Below are positions 6,410 through 11,443 of a stretch of 11,443 bases of DNA, in pieces. Source of the DNA: an uncultured Lachnospiraceae bacterium (GTDB taxonomy: Bacteria; Bacillota; Clostridia; Lachnospirales; Lachnospiraceae); assembly GCA_910577765.1 (NCBI GenBank), contig CAJTOV010000121.1, positions 1 through 11,443 of the forward strand, in the 5' to 3' direction. Position numbers and translations under genes: made by a program. Numbering within the stretch: the stretch's first letter is position 1; each line of letters begins with the position of its first letter. The notes under the pieces are model-generated. The model had not been told where the DNA came from and ran no database searches. It saw only the letters and a list, made by a program, of their open reading frames with translations.

Positions 6410-6796
6410 TTAAATATAGCCCTTTTCTTCCCGCTCCCTCCGCTTAATCTCCTCCCAGGACGCCGCGCTTCCCGGTTCACCGGAAACCTCTGGGCCTCCG
6501 AAGACCCTGGGATGGCGCCGGACCATCTTCCGGCTGATGCCGTCGATCACATCATCTACCGTGAAATTGCCCTTCTCCTTTTCGATCTCGCAGTGAATCA
6601 TGATCTGGTAAAGTACATCCCCCAGCTCCTCGCAGAGATTCTCCGTGTCCTGGTTGTCAATGGCTGCCAGGACCTCCCCGCACTCTTCCTCCAGGTACTG
6701 CTTCATACTCTCATGGGTCTGGGCCCGGTCCCAGGGACAGCCGTCCTCTGCCCGCAGTCTTGTCATGATCTGTTTTAAATCTTCAAGTGTATACAT
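6410..6796 (-). CDS. mazG: MazG-like nucleoside triphosphate pyrophosphohydrolase (single domain)
   Basis: The protein has 128 residues and hydrolyses NTPs or dNTPs to monophosphate and pyrophosphate in the cytoplasm. It is likely a house-cleaning or alarmone-tuning enzyme. The N-terminus MRLRAEDGCPWDRAQTHES-like region, the metal-binding EEECGEVLAAID (E37, E38, E41), the second acidic motif EELGDVLYQ (E57, D60) and the RRHPRVFG patch (83-90) are all typical of MazG. E. coli MazG has two such domains in about 260 residues; this one has a single domain. ATG 6796 is chosen for AGGAGGTGG at 6801-6809; an upstream in-frame ATG at 6898 would add a hydrophobic, AT-rich non-MazG stretch. It is transcribed divergently from the response-regulator gene and precedes the ATPase pair on the same strand. 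Confidence 0.9.
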   Translation of the reverse strand: MYTLEDLKQIMTRLRAEDGCPWDRAQTHESMKQYLEEECGEVLAAIDNQDTENLCEELGDVLYQIMIHCEIEKEKGNFTVDDVIDGISRKMVRRHPRVFGGPEVSGEPGSAASWEEIKRREREEKGYI

Positions 6797-6815
6797 GTTG
6801 CCACCTCCTGCCTTC

Positions 6816-6845
6816 AGCATACCATAAAACCGCTGATTTTTACAA
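6816..6845 (-). promoter_or_regulatory. promoter of mazG
   Basis: On the minus strand, TTGTAA (6840-6845), an 18-base spacer and TATGCT (6816-6821) preceded by TGG form an extended -10 promoter. The start of transcription would fall near 6809, leaving a very short leader of about a dozen bases that opens directly with the AGGAGG-type ribosome binding site. Confidence 0.55.
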
Positions 6846-6847
6846 CT

Positions 6848-6870
6848 TACGAAAAAAAGGATACGAAAAA
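6848..6870. repeat. direct repeat TACGAAAAA in the divergent promoter region
   Basis: TACGAAAAA occurs at 6848-6856 and 6862-6870, 14 bases apart, between the mazG -35 box (6840-6845) and the proposed -10 of the response-regulator gene (6886-6891). This is a natural position for a regulator controlling both directions, although 14 bases is not a whole number of helical turns. Confidence 0.35.
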
Positions 6871-6883
6871 GATATATTAAGAT

Positions 6884-6891
6884 GATACAAT
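6884..6891 (+). promoter_or_regulatory. possible promoter of the two-component operon
   Basis: TGATACAAT is an extended -10 element (hexamer TACAAT 6886-6891). No convincing -35 box lies 17 bases upstream. It would give a leader of about 115 bases before ATG 7012, containing the two hairpins at 6914-6981. Confidence 0.45.
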
Positions 6892-6913
6892 AAAACACGT
6901 AAAGATACTCTTA

Positions 6914-6981
6914 GTGAACAAGGAGACACCCGCCCCCTGTTCACGGAAGGAAACCGTCCGGGAAACACCGGAACGGCTTCC
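6914..6981 (+). other. two adjacent hairpins in the response-regulator leader
   Basis: The first is GTGAACA (6914-6920) pairing with TGTTCAC (6938-6944). The second starts at the next base: GGAAG (6945-6949) and CCGTCCGG (6954-6961) pair with CCGGAACGG (6968-6976, one bulged A) and CTTCC (6977-6981). They fill most of the leader between promoter and ribosome binding site. Neither is followed by a T-run, so they are not classical terminators. Confidence 0.5.
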
Positions 6982-7011
6982 CATTAGAAAACAGATTAAC
7001 GGAGAACTCCC

Positions 7012-7686
7012 ATGAAACAGAGACTTTTAATCGCAGAGGATGACCGGCTGCTGGCAGAGGCGGCTGGTGACTATTTCACCGGAAAGGGCTGGGATGTCCA
7101 CACTGCCGAAAACGGTGACAGGGCCCTGGAACTGCTGGTCCAAAACAGGTATCACCTGATTCTTCTGGATGTGATGATGCCGGGATGTGACGGCTTCACC
7201 CTGTGCCGCCAGATCCGCAGGGACAGCAGCGTGCCCATTATTTTCATTACTGCCAGAGTGCTGGAGGAGGACCAGCTTCACGGGTACTCCCTGGGAGCAG
7301 ACGATTATGTGACCAAGCCCTTCTCCCTGCCGGTGCTCTACGCCAAGGCCATGGCCCTGACCGGGCGGGTCCTGGGAACCACACCCCTCATGAAAGCCGG
7401 CGCACTGACCGTGGATGTAAACCGCCGCCAGGTATTCAGCCATGGAGCGCTCCTGCCCCTGCCCCCCAAGGAGTATGAGCTCCTGCTGTTCCTTCTGGAA
7501 CATCCGGGACGGACCTTCAGCCGCAGCCAGCTTCTCATCCGGTTCTGGGGCTATGATTTTGACGGAAATGAGCGGGTAGTGGACAACCACATCAAAAAAC
7601 TGCGCAAGGCCCTGGGGTCCTGCGGCTGCACCATCCATACCGTGCCAAAGGCCGGCTACCGGCTGGAAATGGATACTGTCCTGTAA
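7012..7686 (+). CDS. response regulator, OmpR/PhoB family
   Basis: This DNA-binding regulator of 224 residues is activated by phosphorylation from the kinase encoded next. The receiver domain (about 3-115) carries the acidic pair D10/D11, the phosphoacceptor D53 in LILLDVMMPG, T80 in FITA and K102 in VTKPF. The C-terminal winged helix (about 125-222) shows the usual PPKEYELLLFLLEHPGR and the recognition region DNHIKKLRKALG, ending KAGYRLE. GGAG at 7001-7004 lies 7 bases before ATG 7012. The kinase gene follows 76 bases downstream on the same strand. No transporter or other obvious target gene follows, so the regulon cannot be told from the window. Confidence 0.96.
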   Translation: MKQRLLIAEDDRLLAEAAGDYFTGKGWDVHTAENGDRALELLVQNRYHLILLDVMMPGCDGFTLCRQIRRDSSVPIIFITARVLEEDQLHGYSLGADDYVTKPFSLPVLYAKAMALTGRVLGTTPLMKAGALTVDVNRRQVFSHGALLPLPPKEYELLLFLLEHPGRTFSRSQLLIRFWGYDFDGNERVVDNHIKKLRKALGSCGCTIHTVPKAGYRLEMDTVL

Positions 7687-7727
7687 GCAGCAGCCCATAT
7701 CCGCCGTCAGGACAAGGACCAGAAGAC

Positions 7728-7745
7728 TCCGTAACCACGGATTTT
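7728..7745 (+). other. small hairpin plus T4 between regulator and kinase genes
   Basis: TCCGT-AACC-ACGGA forms a 5-bp stem directly followed by TTTT, ending just before the kinase ribosome binding site (AAGGAG, 7748-7753). It resembles a very weak terminator that could lower kinase expression relative to the regulator. The stem is short, so chance is possible. Confidence 0.25.
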
Positions 7746-7762
7746 GAAAGGAGAAGCCAGAC

Positions 7763-9562
7763 ATGAAAAGAAAAGCAAAGACAAAACGGTACTGGGTACC
7801 TGCCGCCGCCGGGCTTCTGGCCCTCTATGTCCTGACCATGGGGCTGGCCACCTTCCTGGTAAAGGAACAGTTTGTCAGGGATTACCGGCGGCAGTTTCAG
7901 GAAGCTGCCGCGGACATAAGCCGGGAAGCCTCCGGCAAGGAATTTTCCATGGAGGATACGGACTGGGACCCGGAGGCACGCAGGGACTTCTACCAGTCCC
8001 TGGCTGCCGGAAATCACTGGACCGTGGCTAACAGCGCCTTCGAGACATCGGTGGCATTTTACGATAAAGATATGACGCTTATGGCCAGAAGCCGGGACCA
8101 GATCGGCCATTCCTTTGTGAACAGCAGCCAGACCCGGAAATCCCTGTCCTTCGGACTGGATGATTACCTCACCTGGGAGGAAAAGGAAGAGCTGGCCGGA
8201 TTCCACCAGGAATATATCCGGCGCAGCGAAGACATCAGCCAGCCGGAGCCTTTCCGGTATTACATCCGGCTCTCCCCGGACCAGCAGGAGCTGTGGGGCA
8301 TCTATGTCCAGGAGCTTACCTGGACGGAGAAAGGGGACTGGGACGGCCAGTGGCAGGAGGACCCTCTTACCGGCATCCGGTATACCCAGGAGTCCGGGGT
8401 CATGGTGGACTATGGGACCGGGGAGGAAATCAGCCAGGGCAAGGAATTCTACCAGACCGGCAGCCGGATCATATGGCAGTGGGAGCAGCCGGATATTCCG
8501 GACTGGCAGCTTGGGCAGGGGGAGGTTCTGGACACCAGCCTGCTGCTTCCCTATATGGGCACCTATGAAAACGGGTCCTTTGACCGGTGGAAGCAGTGGA
8601 GCACCAGCCCCTACCTCCAGGACTATCCGGCCAGGGAGGAGTTCCGGTGGGTGGACGTGACAGAGGAACTGCCCCTGCTGGTGGATGAGGACGGTTCCGT
8701 CTTCCGGGCCAGATACCGGCTCCAGATCGGCATGGTGGGGGACCCCTTCTCCTACGCGGAGATCCGCATGGAAAGCCGCCCCTGGCGGGATGCCATGATT
8801 TACATGAAATCCGCCTATATTGCAGGAAAGCTTCTGACCCTTGCCTGCATGTTTCTCCTGTTCCTGGCCTTTGACCGGCTTCAGAGACAGCAGGACGCCC
8901 TGGAACAGCGGCGGCGGGACTTTACCAATGCCATTGCCCATGAGCTGAAAACGCCTCTGGCCATTATCCGCAATTTCGCAGAGAATCTTGCAGAACACAA
9001 TATGGAGGAAAAACGGGATTATTATCTGGCCCAGATTATCGGGCAGACAGAGGCCATGGATGACCTGGTGGTAAATATGATTGAAGTGTCAAAGCTGGAT
9101 TCGGAAGAACTGGTGCTAAAGAAGGAGCCTGTGGCACTGGCAGAGCTGGTGCGCCAGCAGATGGCAAAGCTGGACCCTCTGGTCCGGGAAAAGAAGCTCC
9201 AGGTATCCCTGGAGGAGGAAGGGGACTTCCAGGTGGAAGGGGACCGGGACTACCTGGCCAGGGCCCTGTGGAACCTGCTGGCCAATGCAGTGGACCACAA
9301 CATTCCCGGCGGCAGGATTCTGGTCCGTACAGAGCAGGGCCGGTGCATCATCGAGAACACGGCAGAACCTCTGGCAGATGAGGAACTGCTTCACGCCTTT
9401 GACCTGCTCCATACCGGAAATAAGAGCCGCAGCCGCAAGGAGGGGCACATGGGTATGGGACTGTTCCTGGCAGAAAGAATCTTAAAGCTGCACAAAATCC
9501 ATCTGGCCCTGACCCGCACCGGTGACGGAGTCCGGGCCGAGATTGCCCGGAAACGGGACTGA
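7763..9562 (+). CDS. sensor histidine kinase, partner of the OmpR-family regulator
   Basis: This membrane kinase has 599 residues. A signal-anchor helix (about 10-34) is followed by a large extracytoplasmic region of about 310 residues (35-347), then a second helix near 351-371. The HisKA domain follows almost at once, with the phosphoacceptor H393 in AIAHELKTPLAII, leaving no room for a normal HAMP linker. The ATPase domain shows NLLANAVDH (N508), IIENTAEPL in the G1 position (Asn in place of the common Asp, as in several VanS/BceS-like kinases) and GHMGMGLFLAERIL (561-574). AAGGAG at 7748-7753 is 9 bases before the ATG. Gene order, strand and spacing make it the cognate kinase of the preceding regulator. 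The extracytoplasmic domain is not one I recognise, so the signal is unknown. Confidence 0.94.
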   Translation: MKRKAKTKRYWVPAAAGLLALYVLTMGLATFLVKEQFVRDYRRQFQEAAADISREASGKEFSMEDTDWDPEARRDFYQSLAAGNHWTVANSAFETSVAFYDKDMTLMARSRDQIGHSFVNSSQTRKSLSFGLDDYLTWEEKEELAGFHQEYIRRSEDISQPEPFRYYIRLSPDQQELWGIYVQELTWTEKGDWDGQWQEDPLTGIRYTQESGVMVDYGTGEEISQGKEFYQTGSRIIWQWEQPDIPDWQLGQGEVLDTSLLLPYMGTYENGSFDRWKQWSTSPYLQDYPAREEFRWVDVTEELPLLVDEDGSVFRARYRLQIGMVGDPFSYAEIRMESRPWRDAMIYMKSAYIAGKLLTLACMFLLFLAFDRLQRQQDALEQRRRDFTNAIAHELKTPLAIIRNFAENLAEHNMEEKRDYYLAQIIGQTEAMDDLVVNMIEVSKLDSEELVLKKEPVALAELVRQQMAKLDPLVREKKLQVSLEEEGDFQVEGDRDYLARALWNLLANAVDHNIPGGRILVRTEQGRCIIENTAEPLADEELLHAFDLLHTGNKSRSRKEGHMGMGLFLAERILKLHKIHLALTRTGDGVRAEIARKRD

Positions 9563-9626
9563 GATTGTATAGGAACAAGGACTAAGCTGTAGGGCCGGAC
9601 AGACAGCATTCTTGTCCATGTGCCAG

Positions 9627-9670
9627 CCGGCCGGGATGATACACGTAATGGCCGGCCCCGGGCCGCCCAT
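9627..9670. repeat. dispersed hairpin repeat, copy B
   Basis: This is the counterpart of 157-202. GCCGGCC (9626-9632) pairs perfectly with GGCCGGC (9650-9656) around a 17-base loop that is nearly identical to that of copy A. A second GC-rich segment then ends in the shared GCCCAT. It lies 5 bases beyond the stop of the minus-strand acetyltransferase gene and 64 bases beyond the stop of the plus-strand kinase gene, a convergent junction like that of copy A. Confidence 0.6.
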
Positions 9671-9674
9671 CCTT

Positions 9675-10268
9675 CTACAAGTCTGCCAGCAGCTCCGTCA
9701 CATCCAGCTCCGGGAACCAGATCACCGGAGCCGGGGCGGCGCCGTGTTCCCCAATATGCTTTTCCATCCAGACCATGTTGTACCACCGGCCGAATTTGTA
9801 CCCGCATTTGTAAAACTCTCCTACCATCCGGTAGCCCAGATGGCTGTGGAACAAGGCACTGTTTCTGGTCAGGTACTGGTCCTCGGTCTCCGGGTAGCCG
9901 ATACATGCATTGAGATTCAGGATGTTCTGGGAGCCGGATATCTGCTCAATGGCACGGTAAAGCCTGGCTCCCAGGCCCTTGCCCCGCATGGTTTCCTTCA
10001 GGTAAATGCTCACTTCCACAGACCAGTCATAGGCGGCCCGCTCCTTAAAGGGGCCTGTGTATGCATATCCCAGAAGATCCCCCTCCCGCTCCGCCACCAG
10101 ATACGGATACCGGGCCAGGGTCTTACCGATTCTGTCTCTGAATTCTGTAAGGCCAGGCACCTGGTATTCAAAGGTAATGGCTGTCTTCTGCACATAAGGA
10201 GCATAGATTTCCAGAAGCTTTGCCGCGTCCTCCTGGGTAGCAACGCGAATTTTTACTTGTTCGTTCAT
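9675..10268 (-). CDS. GNAT N-acetyltransferase, phosphinothricin acetyltransferase-like
   Basis: This 197-residue cytoplasmic enzyme is predicted to transfer acetyl from acetyl-CoA to an amine. It resembles the Pat/Bar group: IYAPYVQKTAITFEY near the N-terminus, RYPYLVAEREGDLLGYAYTGPF, and AAYDWSVEVSIYL with E85 where Pat enzymes have their catalytic Glu. The acetyl-CoA loop is RGKGLG (95-100), and the C-terminal pattern is GYKFGRWYNMVWME. The natural substrate could be phosphinothricin, methionine sulfoximine or another small amine. ATG 10268 has AGGAGG at 10276-10281, 7 bases upstream; a longer reading to 10406 only runs through the beta-lactamase gene. Its ATG overlaps the beta-lactamase TGA in ATGA, so the two are co-transcribed and translationally coupled. 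Confidence 0.9.
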   Translation of the reverse strand: MNEQVKIRVATQEDAAKLLEIYAPYVQKTAITFEYQVPGLTEFRDRIGKTLARYPYLVAEREGDLLGYAYTGPFKERAAYDWSVEVSIYLKETMRGKGLGARLYRAIEQISGSQNILNLNACIGYPETEDQYLTRNSALFHSHLGYRMVGEFYKCGYKFGRWYNMVWMEKHIGEHGAAPAPVIWFPELDVTELLADL

Positions 10269-11269
10269 GATGGTTCCTCCTCTGACAAAATCTCCACCGC
10301 AATCTCCCGGGCCCTGCTGCTGGTTACCTCTCTCCCGCCTGTCTGCCCCAGGTACACACAAAAATACACCCTTCCTGCCTTTCCTTCCGCAAACCCGGTA
10401 TACCATGCATCCACAGTCACCCCGCGGTCCTTGCCCATTCCCGTCTTTCCGTATATGGTCAGCTCCGTCACCTTCTGGTCCTGAAACAGCATCACCTGCC
10501 GCAGCGCTTCCCGGGTCTCTTCCTTGTAAATGGAATCCCTGCCAAAGATCCGTTCCATTACCTGGGTCTGTTCCCTGGGAGAAATCTTTAAAGACGACTC
10601 AATCCAGAAGCCGGTCAGGGCCCGGTTGCCGTTGTTGGTATTAAGCTGCCCCTCCCAGTCGGAAATATCGCCGTTGCCATAGGAAAGCTGATCCAGGGTT
10701 TCCTGCATCCGCTGCTGCCCGGTCTCGTCAATGAGCCTTCTGAAATACCAGACGCAGGAATCGCGGAATGCCTGCCCAAAGTCCTGGTCCCGGTTCCAGT
10801 TCTCATTCCAGAATACTTCGCCGCTCCAGGCACAGGTGGAATCCTCCGGTTCCAGGACACCGCTTTCCAGGGCCGCCAGGGAGGAAATGATCTTGAAGGT
10901 GGAGCAGGGGGAACGCCGGACCTCTGCCAGCTCCTGGTTATAAATCCGGTACCGGCTCCCGTCATATAAAACAGCCGCTCCATTAAGCCCGTCAAAATAT
11001 TGGGACCAGTCCGCCTCCAGAATCTCCGGTTCCCTGGCCACTGCTCCGGAAGTACGGTCCACGTCTTCCTGTGCTGCCGTCCCCGGCGGCACATTCCCGG
11101 CTTTCTGCGGCTGCTCCGGGTCCGCCGGAAGCTTTATGTTTTCTGCTTCTGTCCTGGTCTCTGCTGTTTCCGCTTCCGATGCTGCCGGTTCCTGGCCCTG
11201 ACAGCCAAAACAGCCTGCCAGAACCAGAAAGCCTGCCAGTATCCACCCTGCCCTTGTCCATGTTTTCAT
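10265..11269 (-). CDS. class D (OXA-type) beta-lactamase, lipoprotein
   Basis: This 334-residue serine beta-lactamase hydrolyses beta-lactams outside the membrane. The signal peptide ends in lipobox LAGC (C20), so the enzyme should be lipid-anchored. An acidic Ala/Glu/Pro-rich spacer (about 24-80) follows. All class D motifs are present in order: STFK (S123, K126, the carboxylated Lys), SCV as the S-x-V motif (171-173), YGN (197-199), FWIE (W222 corresponds to the Trp that stabilises the carboxylated Lys in OXA-10) and KTG (275-277). ATG 11269 has AGGAG at 11280-11284, 10 bases upstream; in-frame ATGs at 11299 and 11380 would spoil the signal peptide and lie across the promoter. Class D enzymes are known in Gram-positives (for example C. 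difficile CDD and Bacillus BPU types). The product could also be a BlaR-like sensor domain, but the complete motif set and lipobox favour an enzyme. Confidence 0.92.
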   Translation of the reverse strand: MKTWTRAGWILAGFLVLAGCFGCQGQEPAASEAETAETRTEAENIKLPADPEQPQKAGNVPPGTAAQEDVDRTSGAVAREPEILEADWSQYFDGLNGAAVLYDGSRYRIYNQELAEVRRSPCSTFKIISSLAALESGVLEPEDSTCAWSGEVFWNENWNRDQDFGQAFRDSCVWYFRRLIDETGQQRMQETLDQLSYGNGDISDWEGQLNTNNGNRALTGFWIESSLKISPREQTQVMERIFGRDSIYKEETREALRQVMLFQDQKVTELTIYGKTGMGKDRGVTVDAWYTGFAEGKAGRVYFCVYLGQTGGREVTSSRAREIAVEILSEEEPS

Positions 11270-11279
11270 ACACTTTGTT

Positions 11280-11284
11280 CTCCT
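11280..11284 (-). promoter_or_regulatory. ribosome binding site of the beta-lactamase gene
   Basis: AGGAG on the minus strand, 10 bases before ATG 11269. It supports this start, which also gives the best lipoprotein signal peptide. Confidence 0.65.
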
Positions 11285-11321
11285 GTTTTCCTGACCCATG
11301 TTTCCCTGCCACTGAGGATAT

Positions 11322-11350
11322 AGTATACACCAAACAGTCCGGGCCTGCAA
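11322..11350 (-). promoter_or_regulatory. promoter of the beta-lactamase/acetyltransferase operon
   Basis: On the minus strand, TTGCAG (11345-11350), a 17-base spacer and TATACT (11322-11327) make a reasonable promoter about 50 bases upstream of the ATG. The -35 box lies inside the inverted repeat at 11339-11368, so a protein bound there would cover it. Confidence 0.6.
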
Positions 11351-11368
11351 TGGAGATTGCAGGCCCGG
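11339..11368. repeat. perfect 13-bp-arm inverted repeat over the beta-lactamase -35
   Basis: CCGGGCCTGCAAT (11339-11351) and ATTGCAGGCCCGG (11356-11368) are perfect reverse complements around GGAG. The structure is strong enough to be the terminator stem of a gene to the right, but no T-run follows on either strand. Because it contains the -35 box of the downstream operon, an operator role is equally likely. Confidence 0.7.
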
Positions 11369-11443
11369 ACATATTTCCATCTATATTTCAGTTACAGTTC
11401 ACGGGGCGGGGAAAACTGGACGAAAACAGACGTCAAGCTGGCT
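11369..11443. other. non-coding right edge with a repeat word
   Basis: No supported open frame crosses these bases. GTTACAGTTCAC lies at 11391-11402 and matches the word at 224-235 (reversed) exactly, and at 122-132 for its first 11 bases. The stretch is probably the 3' flank of a gene beyond the window. Confidence 0.4.

Noticed and set aside
7592..8998. Long minus-strand open frame of 468 codons opposite the regulator/kinase genes
   Set aside because: It is antisense to two well-supported genes with full domain motifs. Its translation is Pro/Gly/His-rich with no recognisable motif, as expected from the complementary strand of GC-rich coding DNA.
9482..9670. Minus-strand frame starting MGGPGPAITC within hairpin repeat copy B
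   Set aside because: The ATG has only AAGG immediately before it, and in copy A the same frame is broken by a one-base insertion and ends after eight codons, so the conserved signal is the hairpin and not a peptide.
11339..11368. Classical intrinsic terminator
   Set aside because: The stem is strong, but there is no T-run on either side, and it overlaps a -35 box; kept as an inverted repeat with an undecided role.
1..11443. CRISPR arrays, tRNA or rRNA genes
   Set aside because: No regularly spaced identical repeats and no cloverleaf or rRNA-like sequence were seen on either strand by eye.

Overview
The window looks like chromosomal DNA of a Gram-positive, moderately GC-rich member of the Clostridia, most likely Lachnospiraceae. 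The signs are strong AGGAGG-type ribosome binding sites, TATAAT-type promoters with extended -10 elements, a large polytopic membrane protein of a kind common in Clostridia, a lipoprotein class D beta-lactamase, and Clostridia-style two-component genes. This taxonomic call is an inference from protein and signal style; no marker gene is present.

Layout, left to right. Positions 1-54 hold the last 17 codons of a plus-strand gene. Positions 55-216 are a repeat-bearing spacer. 217-1875 (minus) is a NarL/LuxR-type sensor histidine kinase (7TM, PAS, HisKA_3, HATPase) with its own strong promoter and no response regulator beside it in the window. 1945-4194 (minus) is a 749-residue membrane protein of about 20 helices with a low-complexity N-terminus. 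Its leader contains an 18-bp perfect palindrome. 4417-6335 (minus) is a two-gene, visibly AT-richer cassette: an AAA/ABC-type ATPase followed, with a 4-nt overlap, by a Cys-rich TOPRIM-like protein. I judge this an OLD/RloAB/AbiL/PARIS-like candidate phage-defence module and the most interesting part of the window. 6410-6796 (minus) is a single-domain MazG-type pyrophosphohydrolase. 6797-7011 is a divergent regulatory region with a structured leader.

7012-7686 and 7763-9562 (plus) form an OmpR-family response regulator / histidine kinase operon. The kinase has a large extracytoplasmic sensor and no obvious HAMP domain. 9563-9674 is a convergent junction carrying a second copy of the repeat seen at 157-202. 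10265-11269 and 9675-10268 (minus) form a two-gene operon: a class D (OXA-type) beta-lactamase lipoprotein, then a phosphinothricin-acetyltransferase-like GNAT protein, overlapping by 4 nt. Its promoter has its -35 box buried in a 13-bp-arm inverted repeat. The right end (11369-11443) is non-coding apart from another copy of a 12-base word that also occurs twice near the left end.

How the genes work together: there are two sensing units (an orphan kinase and a complete two-component pair), a resistance operon, and a candidate defence cassette placed between a host-like membrane gene and mazG. Two copies of a hairpin-forming repeat each lie within 15 bases of the stop of a minus-strand gene at a convergent junction, which suggests a dispersed 3'-end element in this genome.
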